Shown here: positions 23,170-35,877 of the stretch, in pieces | How the letters are laid out: each line of letters begins with the position of its first letter | Numbering within the stretch: the first letter of the stretch is position 1 | NCBI GenBank assembly: GCA_963580455.1 | Contig: OY756964.1 | Span: 4,402,001 to 4,466,000 of the forward strand | Origin: Euonymus europaeus | Taxonomy: Eukaryota; Streptophyta; Magnoliopsida; Celastrales; Celastraceae | Direction of reading: 5' to 3' | DNA length: 64,000 bases | Notes under the pieces: generated by a model | The model's database searches: none | The model's input: only the letters and a program-made list of their open reading frames with translations | What the model was told of the DNA's origin: nothing | Translations under genes and position numbers: made by a program

Positions 23170-23715
23170 AAGATCTCTCAATTGTTTATGTAGCAGCGTA
23201 TTACATTCCCACACCTTGCCAATCTTATCATAAAACAAGAAAAGAAATAAATTATTAAAAGAAAAGATCTTGCTGAAACTTTGTTCACAAGAAGAAAAGC
23301 AAGAATCAATTGCAGCAAGGTGTTGATGAATGACAACCTGTGTGTATCTGTAAAGCTTTCTAGGCTATCATTATCCATAAACAATCATGGTTGAATAATC
23401 AGCACAAATTAGTATAAAATAATAGAAAACGAAGATAAGCACGAAAGAAAATAATTGAATTTCTAGACGCCTCTCTCACTGGCACGTCCTTTTCTTCTGA
23501 AAATTCACACCTGACTGGCGTCATTAGTTTTGTCAGGCACGAAACAGTCAAAATGATGATTTAGCCATTCGAAGTCAAACGATGCATCTTCCTTGCTAAA
23601 ACCCACTTCATATAGAAAACCATAAACCCGCACACAACTTCACCATTATCAACTCCACACACTCTAATAGCTTCTGCGACTCAGTGATTTTTCAGTCTCC
23701 CAAATTCTTCTAGCT

Positions 23716-25579
23716 ATGGCAGGAAAACTTATGCATGCTGTTCAGTACAATAAGTATGGCGGAGGAGCTGCTGGTCTCAAGGTTTCTTTTCCTCATCTCC
23801 CCTTTACCATCTTTATGTGGGTGTAGTTGTTAGTATATGTATATATATAGATTTTGTGTGTGTGTGTATGTGTCGGTTTTAGGGCTTTTGGGTATTTGGA
23901 ATTTGGATAGCATAATCGTCTGATTGATATGGTACTTTTGGTGATTAATTTGATGCAGCATGTTGAGGTTCCAATTCCCAAGCCAAAGAATGATGAAGTT
24001 TTGATTAAAGTAGAAGCGACTGCTTTGAATCCAATTGATTGGAAAATACAGAAGGGCGTTATGCGGCCTCTTTTGCCAAAAAAATTCCCTTTTATTCCTG
24101 GTAATTAGACTGTGCTACTTCGTTTAAATTATTTTTCTTCTTGGTTTAGTTAATGGAGTCTACTTTGGGCACATTGTTTTTGCCTTTTGTTAGTCAATTT
24201 CATCTTTTAAATGGTATTATGTTTTGCCAGCTGATCTACATCTACATCTCTCAACTTTTCTTTAGAGTTTTTTTGGCAACTTCCCTTTCAGATCATTGTG
24301 GATTTAACTCTGTCACAATTATCATTTCTTGTTCAGTTTGATTTGATCACGGTTAATTGTGCATAAGAGCTGGATGAGATGTGTGTGTGTGTGTAATTAT
24401 GCAAGGTCTTACATGTGGAGAGCCTGAGCCTGTGCCTGAAAATTGATGCACATCCCCTGTAATGGACCAAAAACATCTCCTTAGCTTGCCAATTTGCAAA
24501 CAATTACACCTGCTATGATCGGGATTGACTAGTTAAATTGAAGGAACATTATGCATGAAGTATTTGATAATACATGGCCAGCTCCCACCGCTTGTCTCTC
24601 CCCACAAAATTCACTTGTCTGTTATTTTGATGGTTACCTGCATTAAACTTGTGCATGCTAGATATATAGCTGAAAGGAATGCTTATATTTTGTTGGAACA
24701 GGCACTGATGTGTCAGGGGAAGTGGTTGAAGTTGGAGCAGGAGTAAAGAAATTCAAAGCTGGTGAAAAAGTCATAGCTTATGTATGTCAACTGTGAGGTT
24801 TTATGTATGTTCATCCTTATTTTTCGCCTTTTTTCGCCTTTGATCTTTATCAATGTCTTATACATTCATCTTGGACATTATAATAATAACAGGGTGGAGG
24901 AGGAGTTGCTGAATATGCGGTGGCTAAGGAGAGCTTGACAGTTGGAAGACCCTCAGGAGTTTCAGCAGCTGATGCTGCAGGGTTACCTCTTGCAGGTGTT
25001 ACTGCTTACCAGGCTCTCCAAACTGCAGGGATCAAGCTTAATGGCAGTGGCAGTGAAGTAAACGTTCTGATAACTGCTGCCTCCGGCGGAGTTGGTCACT
25101 ATGCTGTTCAATTGGCAAAGCTCGGGAATGCATTCGTAACAACCACTTGTGGAGCGCGTAACATTGAATTTGTGAAGAGCTTAGGGGCTGATGAAGTAAT
25201 TGATTACAAAACCCCAGAAGGGGCTGCGCTCAAGAGCCCATCTGGTAAGAAGTATGATGCAGTGATTCACTGCACATCCGGCATTCCTTGGTCGACTTTT
25301 GAGAGTAATTTGAATTCAAATGGGAAGGTTATAGACATGACTCCTAATGCTGGTACAATGTGGACTTACGCTAAGAACAAAATCACTCGCTCTAAGAAGC
25401 AGCTCGTGGTGCTGATGGCATCTCCCGGCAGCGAGAACTTGGAGTATTTGGTTCAATTAATGAAGGATGCAAAGCTGAAGACAGTCATCGACTCAAAACA
25501 TCCTCTGAGCAAGGCTGAAGAAGCGTGGGCTAAGTGCATCGAGAGCCATGCTACCGGGAAGATTATCATCGAGCCTTGA
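23716..25579 (+). CDS. Quinone oxidoreductase homologue, ceQORH type, copy 3
   Basis: Four exons, 23716-23781, 23959-24100, 24702-24781 and 24893-25579 (975 nt, 324 residues). Exon 1 encodes MAGKLMHAVQYNKYGGGAAG, close to the ancestral family N-terminus. Exon 3 is 80 nt rather than 92: it ends AGEKVIAY, so the protein lacks four residues just before the glycine-rich GGGGVAEYAV loop. The Rossmann motif AASGGVGHYAVQLAK and the tail SHATGKIIIEP are intact. In exon 4 it is clearly more distant from copies 1 and 2 than they are from each other, so it is probably the older split. Same predicted NADPH-dependent reductase activity. The loop deletion could alter substrate access. Confidence 0.92.
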
Positions 25580-26895
25580 GTAAGATAACAGAAACTGGCT
25601 TGAAAAGGCTGGAACTGTAAGTATTTTGTTGTGTGAGGGTGCTGCAAATAGGGGAACAAAAGATTGTGTGAAGTGAAGACTGTTGTGTGTAATTTTAGTT
25701 TGTCTGTGATGTTTAAAGTTGTATTTTGTTATTTATTCACTAAACAGATTCAATGAAGGATACTTGCTGGGTTTTGTGTTTGTCTTACAGTTGTACTTAT
25801 TTTGTATTTCAGAATGAACTGTTTTGATTTGTGAATAAACTGTTGTATATATGTATAGATGGATCTCAAGTTCATAGTTTGGAGTTGGACATTGTGGGGG
25901 CTATTGCCTTTTATGTAGTGAAATCACAATGATTTTAATTGTCAAAAGGCTGAAAAGGAAGAAATTTCCAACTCAGGTGGTGTGCAATTATGTATGATCA
26001 AAAGATGTTGCTGTTTACAAGTTTAGCTGTATTTGAAATTACACAAGTTAATGCTTTTAGCAACAGGTATCCAATGCTATGAAATCTTTGAACACATACT
26101 CGTGTTTGGCAGAACGTAAGAGAGATTTATGCTCTTTTTTAAGCTCACAAGTTTATACGCTCTAGCTATTAAACATCAACCGCTTATATTCTAGTTATTA
26201 ATTTTACTGTTTATACACTTATAACTTTCGTTCTATCAAACACATTTTATTCGAGTATTAACCTCAAACTAAAATACATCACTCAAAGATGCACTTAAGA
26301 AGGATGGTTCAATGAAAAAGTTGACTAAAATTATATTGACTATAATGTGTGAGTTCAACAATAATTTATTTTACTTAAGTGAAATTTCTCTCCCACTCGA
26401 ACCGACGACTTGTAAATGATGAGAGAGTCATGAGTACCCAACCCAATTTACATTAGTTGCAGAGCATAAGGGAATGTGTTTTATTGATTCCATGCGGGGC
26501 TCTGTTAAAAAATACAATTGCCAAGTACAGGTCAAAGCAGCATATTACCCTAATCTCAACAATTAAATTAAATATTTTGGTTTGGATGTGCTGCCTTGGA
26601 GAGCAAGCCAAGCTCTTAGAAATTATATTGTCCCAATCCAGTCCAATCTCATCAACCCAAGCCCAACCCATTGCTCGAGATGTTTCTGTCAGCATCTTTT
26701 GAAGGGTATTTCAGTAATATTGAACAAGAATGTATGAGGGCACTTTTGGATTAGCATTTTTGGGTAGCATTCTACTTGAATTATTTGGAAAACCAACTAC
26801 CCATTTTGAGGAGTATTTGAGTTGCATTTTCGGTATGGAAACTCTCTTTCAATCTTTTTAAATGAGATATTTTTATTTATTTGATTTTATGGTAT

Positions 26896-26924
<29 letters not shown>
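25580..26924. other. Intergenic before the Helitron
   Basis: 3' UTR of QORH copy 3, then a short MITE-like element (26101-26244). A (CTTAT)6 pentanucleotide repeat (26901-26930) straddles the proposed Helitron boundary. No kinase exons matching the pseudogene on the far side of the Helitron were found here. Confidence 0.55.
26101..26244. mobile_element. Small MITE-like element
   Basis: Imperfect terminal inverted repeats: CGTGTTTGGCAGAACG at 26101-26116 and CGTTCTATCAAACACA at 26229-26244, the reverse complement of TGTGTTTGATAGAACG. The interior is 110 bp of AT-rich non-coding DNA. A target duplication is not clear, so the superfamily is not assigned. Confidence 0.55.
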
Positions 26925-26927
<3 letters not shown>

Positions 26928-26930
26928 TAT
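26901..26930. repeat. (CTTAT)6 microsatellite at the Helitron edge
   Basis: Six perfect CTTAT units preceded by one CCTAT. The proposed TC 5' terminus of the Helitron begins within the last units. Confidence 0.9.
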
Positions 26931-26949
26931 ACTATAATTATAAAATCCA

Positions 26950-28812
26950 TAGAATTCAGCTCTTCTCAGGGCGAGTGCAATATTTTTTCCCACTCGCGCG
27001 ACGATCGGTGAAGTCCCATCGTCGATTGCACTAGCGCTATCTGGACCACTCAATCCCTCTATGCCTGAATAGGTCAACTACACAAACTCCTCCTCTTTCA
27101 TAGCCATTTTCACTGTTGATAGTCGTTGCCTCCGCTTCGCTTCCGCTATAACCTTTCAACAATCCAGCAAACTCCACCGACTCATTAACACAAATACACA
27201 AAATCCACCGACTCATTAGCCGCCACAGGATAAGCAATCCGGTTTGTGCTCAGCTTCAGCTCCACAATTTGGTATTCACAACTTCTTTGCGAGCCACCTC
27301 CGCGATAGTGCAAGGCGATTGGTTTCAGCTCCAAAACACCCACAGGTAGACTGATTTCTCCTTCTCTCCGCTATTTGCACTTGCATATTGTTCTTATGCC
27401 CGGGTTAACGGCGTACGTTACAATAACTATTGTGAAAATGCAATTGCGGCTACTTGTATATAGATCGAAACAGTCGTGATTGTGATAGTTGTCGTCTATT
27501 GTCTTATTAGATACTGCTCTTGTAGAATAGATTTTGGATTTTCTTTCCCCATCACCTACATATGAATTATTGCCTGCAGAAGTGTGAAAAAAAAACTTGT
27601 ACGAATAAGACAACTTGTACGAATCCAAGTGTTGTTATGAATAGATAATTTAGGTGGAGCCTTTTGATGCATTGGGTCTTAAATTATAGAAAAAACTAGC
27701 CTTTGAAATTTTCAGTTTCTTATGCATTAGTTTCATTCCTCTATGTCCTATCATACTTTATAAAAGTTTTGTTAACTGAATTATGTACAATAATCAAAAT
27801 AGGAACTTCTAAGTTTGGCTTGTAGAGGAATGTTTTAGTGCTCAGGGATTGAGTTCAAATGAGATATACAAATATTGAGGGTAAAATCAAGTGATTGGAT
27901 TAGTTTCTGTGATTAGCTACTCTAATGCTGTAGCAACGTACATAAAAGTGAGAAAAGGAGAAACAAACTCCATAGAGGCAGACAGATAAAGCAACAGGAG
28001 AAAATGCAGATGAAATAAAATAAAATTATTGATGTTCTATCAAAAGTGAACACATGCAGAACTACAGAAAATTCCTTATTTTATGGTTGCATTGTTGACC
28101 CTCAGTAGCCTCCTTTGGTAGTAGGGACTTAACGTGTCCCTCAACCGCTCTTTGTGTTGCTTCATGTTAGTAAGTAATAATAGGTTTATCTTACCAATGT
28201 CCCTCATCGGTATTTGTAACAAGTACCATTTTTTACCTTTTAACTATATATATACTCTGTTAACGTACTTCATATTTTATGAATGGAAATCCCAACCAAA
28301 AATCATTATGAGTAGTATCTCATGTTCCCCTCTTGAAAATTTTAAATGAAATTCTAAATTCTAAAATGTCTTTGCTGCATTTTTAATTCTCTTATTCCTG
28401 CAGGACTCAATTGCATCTATTCAACTCCTTCGGCTCGCTGTTGCTGGAAATCTGGAATAGCACGCATTATTATCTCATCTGAAATTACAGATTCATCCAT
28501 ACTATTAAAAGGTTCGTATTTAAATGATTGATTACTATCCACCTGTCTAGACTCGTAATTAGACAATGTACCTAACTGAACTCAAGTTAGAATCATGAAA
28601 ATTATAATATTTAGCCTAAATTTCCCTTCAGCTATGTTACTATTTCAATTACTGATGACACACTGCCTGTTTATATGCTTTAATCACACAATATACCAAT
28701 TTGAAAGAAAGTAAAAATCATGAAAATGACTATCATGTTATATAGTATAAGATGCTAATATAGTCATCATCTCTAAATGCCTTGATGTTTCATCCATTCA
28801 AGAAGGTACACA
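26950..28812 (+). promoter_or_regulatory. Helitron 5' region and probable spliced leader of Rep/helicase
   Basis: No convincing coding frame. A plausible leader exon ends in CACAG followed by GTAGAC (about 27347). An acceptor ATTCCTGCAG precedes 28404, a donor is at about 28511, and a last acceptor lies shortly before the start codon. The leader structure is inferred only from consensus sites. Confidence 0.4.
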
Positions 28813-31800
28813 ATGGATAGAAGACAGACAACTACAGCTAATAGGCTAAATAGAACAGAAATTCTAAGGCAGAAAAGGAAGTCATATGATCCGTTGACAT
28901 CTACTGCATCTGCATCAACATCTCACATGCCAGCAAATGGTCAACATCTCTCAACTACGACAATACCACCTACCACTGAGATTTCACCTTGCAACAGCCT
29001 CATCAACACATCCAATATTTCCACTCCTTTAGATTTTGGAGCACCTGAATATAGTTGCGGTTATTGCGGTCCAATATTTTGGTTTGCAGAAAGGCTTAAA
29101 TCGAGCCCTATACAAAAGCCTATATATTCCAATTGTTGTAGGCAAGGAAGAATAAAGCTCCCCCTACTAAAAGAACCACCCCCTCCATTAAGACAACTCA
29201 TAGATTACACTGCTGGCACAACTTCTAGGTTATTTCGTAGTCAAATTAGAGTATACAACTCTATGTTTGCTTTTACTTCAATCGGTGGGAAAATAGATAG
29301 AAATATAAATACTGGTCAAGGACCATATGTCTTTAAGATTAGTGGTCAAAATCATCATGTCATAGGATCAATGCTTCCTTTGATAGGCCATAAACCGCAA
29401 TTTGCACAACTCTACATATATGATACAGAGAATGAGGTCAAAATCGGATGTCTAGCTTTCCGAGTGATGGAACTGATGAGGTTATTGTTGCTGAATTAAT
29501 ATCAATGTTTGATAGATGGAATGAGTTAGTTAAAATCTTTAGAATGGCAAGAGATAGGTTCAAAGATCAACAGGAACTTAGCTTATCCTTAAGATTATGT
29601 GGTGCTAGAGCTGGTGATACCTTGCAGTATAATCTGCCGTCCACCAGTGAGATGGCTGGTTTAATTGTTGGAGATATAGCTCAAACAAACCACTCAAGGG
29701 ATATAATTGTAGAATCTCAAGGAGGACAATTGAGGAGAATTAACGATCTTCACCCTTCATTCATGGCAATGCAATACCCTTTACTATTTCCTTATGGAGA
29801 AGATGGGTATAGATTAAACATTAGGTATAACATAGATTGTAATGTCCCACAAATAAAACGAGGCAATGTCACTAGGAGGGAGTATTACTCATATATTCTC
29901 CATCAAAGATTGAATGGTTTTGATGTTTTAATTCGAGGAGGAAAATTGTATCAACAATATATAGTTGATGCTTTTACAACCATTGAGGATGAAAGGTTGA
30001 GGTACATTAGATTTAAGCATCAACAAGATCATTTTAGATGTGAGATATACAAGGGTGTACAAGATGCATTCCTCCGAGGAGATTCTTCTTCAAATACTAT
30101 AGGACAACGCATCATATTACCATCAAGTTTCACAGGTAGCCCCAGATATATGATTCAGAACTACCATGATGCTATGGCCATTTGTAGATCTAGGGGAAAT
30201 CCAGATTTATTCCTTACATTCACTTGTAATGTGAAGTGGAAAGAGATTCAGGTTGCCTTGCAAATAATACCTGGACAAAAAATAGAGGATAGGCCAGATA
30301 TAGTTGCACGAGTTTTCAGCATGAAACTTGATGAGTTCATAAAAGATATTAAAGCTGGTAATTATTTTGGAAAAGCAGTGGGTATCATCTACACAGTGGA
30401 GTTCCAAAAAAGAGGCTTACCACATGTTCATATTATCATATGGTTGCAACAAGAAGATAAATTCCCAGCCCCTGAAGATATTGACAGAATTATTACAGCT
30501 GAGATCCCTGATGAAACATCAGAACCACAATTGTACAACATTGTGTCAAAATTTATGATGCATGGTCCTTGTGGTCTAGCAAATCCTCGAGCACCATGTA
30601 TGAAAGACGGAAGATGTGTGAAGCACTTCCCCAAAAAAAATTACTCTGAAACATTAATAGGAGAAGATGGATTTGCAATATATAGGCGACGCAATGATGA
30701 TAGAATTGTACTGAAAAATGGTGTCAATCTTGACAATCGATTTGTAGTACCTTATAATCGAGGCCTACTGTTGAAGTACGAAGCTCATGTGAATGTGGAG
30801 TGGTGTAATCGATCTAGGTCTATAAAGTATCTCTTTAAATATGTAAATAAGGGCCCTGATAGAACACATGCAGTTTTGCAAGAGAATCACGAATCTTCAA
30901 ACAACCAAGTCGTGGATGAGATCAAAATCTATTATGATTGTAGATATTTGGCTGCATATGAATCATGCTGGAGGATATTCGAGTACCATATACACTATAA
31001 AACCCCTGCGGTGGAAAGATTGACTATACACATGCCATTAATGAATAGCATTGTCTTTCAAGGACACAAGGAAGTAACAGCTGTTCTTCAACAACCAGGG
31101 ATTGAAAAAACTATGTTGACAGAGTGGATGCACACCAATAGCATTTATGATGATGCACGAGAATTAACATATGCCGATTTCCCTTCATTCTGGAGGTGGG
31201 ATAGCGCAGACAAACTATGGTTTCGTCGCAAAAAAGGTCAATGTATAGGAAGGATATCCTACGTACATCCAACAGCGGGAGATGCTTATTATCTTCGTAT
31301 GTTGCTTTCGCATGTAAGAGGACCAACATGTTTCACTGATGTGAGAACAATAGATGGTGTATTGTATGAAACTTTTAAAGAAGCTTGCAATGCTATGGGC
31401 TTAATAGGAGATGATCGTGAATGGCATGAGGCAATGGAGGAGGCTACACTGTACGCTACATCATATCAGCTAAGAACTCTATTTGTAACTTTAATACAAT
31501 TCTGTGAAGTCACAAACATTAACAGATTGTTCACAGAGCATTTAGCTGCAATGCAAGAAGATATTGTATATACAATTCAGAAAAGACTCAATGTTACAAC
31601 GTTGAATTTATCAGAGGATGAGATCAAAAGCCAAGTACTACAAGAAATTCAAAAGCTACTACAAAAATCTGGTTCAAACCTCTCTGATTTCAAATTACCA
31701 TTGCCAATACCAGCTCCAGTGCATGATGTTGCTAATACAATGTTGAGAGAAGAACTGAATTACAACACAGCTGATATGTATGATGAAAATCAGAGATACA

Positions 31801-33281
31801 GTGCAAAGTTAAACAGAGAGCAAAGAGTCATATATGAAGATGTTTTGGCATCAGTTTATGAGAAAAAGGGTGATCTTTTCTTTGTATATGGTCATGGCGG
31901 AACTGGGAAAACATTTGTTTACAAAGCTTTAATAACTAGGCTGCGTTCAGAAGGGCAAATAGTTCTTGCAGTAGCATCTTCGGGTATTGCGTCATTGCTT
32001 TTACCTGGTGGAAGAACAGCACATTCCAGGTTTAAAATTCCAATTGATATTCATCCTGAATCAACATGTTATATAAAAAAGTCCACACACGCTGCTGAAC
32101 TGATAAAAATGGCAGCTCTAATAGTATGGGACGAAGCACCAATGGCGCATCGAAACTGTTTTGAAGCTCTAGATCGAACGATGAGAGATATTCTCAATAT
32201 GGAAGGAGATATCAATGACAAATCAGTTATGCCTTTTGGGGGGAAAACAGTCGTTCTTGGTGGCGACTTCCGACAAATACTGCCAGTCGTGATAAAGGGT
32301 TCAAGGCATGACACAGTACATGCATGCATAACAAAATCAGAACTGTGGCAGAAATGCAAGGTCTATAAACTCATGGAGAATATGAGGTTAAGTGTGGATG
32401 GCTTACAGGGAGAAGAAATATTAGAAATGTCTAAATTTGCACAATGGCTACTTCATATCGGTGAGGGTACCTTGGAGTCTATTAAGATGAGTGAAGATGA
32501 AGAAACAGCTGCTTGGATAAAAATCCCAGAAGAAATGCTGATAGTATCTGAAGATAACTCAGTTGAAGATCTGATAACCTATATTTATGATGATTTGTTG
32601 TTAATGTATAAGAATGAAGATTATCTAAAGGAGAGGGCAATCATCACAGGGACAAATGAGGCTGTGGACCAGATAAATTCAGTTGTCTTGAACAGAATTC
32701 CATCAGAGGAAAAAACATATTTAAGCTTTGATTCTATTTGCAAAGTTGTAGGTGGCTCAGATGAAGATGATATATTGTACCCACCAGAATTCCTCAACTC
32801 ATTGTCATTTGCTGGGGTTCCTCATCATTCTTTAAAACTGAAGACAGAAACTCCAGTAATGTTGCTTAGGAATATAAACCCAAGCAATGGACTCTGTAAT
32901 GGAACTAGACTGATGGTTAAAAGATTAGGCACAAGGGTTATAGAAGCAATCATAATTACAGGAAGTCATGTTGGGGACAAAGTTTTTATTCCAAGGATCA
33001 TTATGTCAGCAACTGATAAGAGATGGCCTTTTACAATAAAAAGGAGACAATTTCCAATACGATTGTGTTATGCAATGACGATCAACAAGAGCCAAGGTCA
33101 AACACTAGCAAGAGTTGGCCTATATCTACCAAGACCTGTATTTACACATGGACAACTATATGTTGCAATATCTAGGGTGACTACATATAAAGGTCTGAGA
33201 GTGTTGCTTGGTTCTGACAATGAAACATCAATGCAGTACACTAAGAATATTGTGTATGAAGAAGTTTTTAATGATCTATAA
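28813..33281 (+). CDS. Helitron Rep/Pif1-type helicase (RepHel), one frameshift
   Basis: The N-terminal frame 28813-29442 encodes the Cys-containing Helitron N-terminal region (CGYCGPIFW, then CC-QGRIKLP and IYDTENEV). The frame then shifts, and 29448-33281 continues the same protein for 1277 residues. Loss of one A in the short A run at about 29438-29442 explains the break; with it the protein would be about 1489 residues. The rolling-circle Rep domain has the HUH motif PHVHIIIWL (about residue 324 of the second part) and the tyrosine region YYDCRYLAAYESCWR. The SF1 Pif1-like helicase has Walker A GHGGTGKT (about 815), Walker B VWDEAPM, GGDFRQILPV and the C-terminal INKSQGQTL...VAISRV. It would nick, unwind and transfer the Helitron DNA strand. 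Apart from the frameshift no lesion is visible, so a sequencing error in a homopolymer is also possible. Confidence 0.9.
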
Positions 33282-35877
33282 AAAGGTAAATGATACACCT
33301 TTTCATATATAAGTGCAGATTATCTATGATTTGATTTAGGTATAAGTAACTTCATTTGATGAATGTCAATAATGCAAACTTTGTAACCTGCAGAACAATT
33401 CCAGGAACAAACTAGGAAAACAGGCAGGGTTGGCAAAGTGTAAAGATCAAAAGTCACCTAACCCAAAGGTAAGGAAATCACTCTTTATTAACTTTGTTTA
33501 CTTCGTGGTCTTCATTGACTTCCCCCAACCAATTAAGGTTTATCAATGTTTGTTTGTCACAGCACCAACAGATGATTACTTGAGTCCCCATATACAAAAA
33601 TACAAACATTAAACTACTAATCTCAACACCTTATTTGAAAAAGTAACAATCATATATTAAGCCTGCCCCTAAGTTGTTGTTATTCATTTGTAAAATCCAA
33701 ATATCTGCATATGATGACCCTTGACTTGCTTTTCATCTCATTAGTTTTGGTCTTTTATTTATGCAAGATACTTGACTGGCCTCTCCACTGACCATCAATT
33801 TTTCCTTTATGCTCATACTCTTGCTCCATTACAAAAATTGCTCATCAGATGCTATGTTGGAAATAAACTCTTTTCCAATTCAAAATGCTGATAACATTTT
33901 CCAGAATTGACAAGGCCATATCAAATACCAGTTCCATCCTCGGGGTAGAAGCAGGACTTTCATGGACAAAAACCAACAAATAGGTTCGACTCTTCCCAAC
34001 CTTTCTGATGACCGCAACATTTAAATTTAAATGATAGTATATCTTTTGATCATAGTCACGATACAGGACAATAAACTTTTCTAACGCTCAAACACTTCGT
34101 ATTCCATTTTATTTAATCTCATCTTGTATAACTCGCGTTGCAAACATAAAGTCCTCCTGTGCGATACTTTTTTTAACATCTTACGAAGTTTTTGGATCTA
34201 TACTTTTTTTTGGGTTCATGAACTTATAATGTTTAACTATTGGTGTAGACTCTAATATTTTATATTCATGATTTCTTCCACATTATTGGCTCTACTGTCT
34301 ATTTTAGCTATGAAGTAAAGGATTTTGTGTCTTACTAAGCTATATTTTTATCTGTTGCAGAAGGTTTCTATGTTCCAATTTTTGTGGATGAAATCCCAAG
34401 CGAAAGGTTGTTAACCACAAAACTTCTTTCTGGTACTCTTCTTAAAATTCAATGTTTGCATAAACTGTTTCTGTTCAGTGTTATTAACTTTGGACAGATC
34501 CTTGAATTTTTTAGACAATTTCTTGCAATAGGGAAATAAATTATAGCTTATGAGAACTATGGCTTTGTTTGCGTATGTTTCCCTCTTGTAGAAACATGTT
34601 GTCAATTCTATAAATCTCCTATGGCTTCTTTGATCCGTTTTATGTTTATACAATAAACAGTAGCCTATACTTTTTCATGAAATGTTCACTGCAGTAGAAA
34701 TTAAAGAATGCCAGTATTAAACCCCAAGGTAACAATATAACCAAAGAAAAAAATCAATTCACAATCGACTGTTTTCTACTGATATATTTTCATTATATAA
34801 TTTATTTTATTATTTCTAATTATCTTTCTTGCTGCACTGTACATATCCATATATTGTGTTGTACACTATAAATTCCTTTCAGAATCTATTAAGCTATAAT
34901 TTGAGAGGCCTCTATGGTAGTTTGGTTGTACATCTATTTCTGTTTCTGCTTCTGCTCCTGCTTCTTTTGATGCATCACTATAAAAATTTCTAAACCTGGG
35001 ACAAATCTTTTTATCACCAACCTTGCCTCTCAAATATAAATAAATAGATATATATATATATATATATTTTGGAGATCATGCCTTTTTATGGTATTAAATC
35101 TGTGCATAACTGAAGACCATTTAAACAATAAAAATATACATGTTTGTCCATATAGATTTTAAAAACAAGAAAAACAAAATACCAAATAAATGTACATGGA
35201 AAAACAGGCACCAAAGTCATATACAGTGGATGAGCACAAACAGAACACCAACACACCGACATTCCCCTAAACATTTTATCCAGTAAAAAAAATTCTTCCC
35301 CTACAATAGCAAGTCGGTGACTTCGACCGACCTTAACAAAAATATCTAACCAAAGCAAATTAACTATTATATTACACCAAAAAAACAAACCAGCAAAATA
35401 TTAAAAGAATAGCACAAAAGTAGTGCATGGTCAAAACAATGCACGAAAGTCAAACGGTGCTAAAAATATAACAGTAAACTCCAACGCCTCATTTATCCGC
35501 ATTTATAAGCAGATAATTCTTCTGTTGTTTTTGTCTGTCAAAAAAAGCTCAAAAACAATTACCCAAACAAAGAAACGACCTTCAATCACTTACAAAAACC
35601 AAATTCTTCACAGCCATCTTCCAATTCCAAACAATACACGAAAGCTACAGTTAACGTAAGTTGATCTAAACCTTTACACATTTGCCTCTTCATGGCCGAT
35701 TCCTTGAGGATTAGAGAGCTCTGTCTATGTTTTTGTTCTGCAGAATCTCCTTTCTTGATTACTTATATAATCATCTATTGTATGTGGTGTTTGTTTTCTT
35801 CATATTGTTGATTAGCTATGATTCTACTATATATAACTAACAAACCGAAGTATATACTGCAGGTTTATTTATAATAC
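33282..35877. other. Helitron spacer between RepHel and RPA-like genes
   Basis: Contains the RepHel 3' region with possible spliced UTR pieces, a stretch at about 33740-33800 that resembles DNA downstream of the RPA-like gene (38332-38400), a short (TA)n run at about 35049-35066, and the leader of the RPA-like gene with an intron ending GTTCTGCAG (about 35744). No coding frame is supported. Confidence 0.45.

Larger units (their letters stand above)
22279..23715. other. Spacer between QORH copies 2 and 3
   Basis: Holds the copy 2 3' UTR with an AT microsatellite (22324-22360), a SINE (22998-23169) and the copy 3 promoter. No additional gene is supported. Confidence 0.6.
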
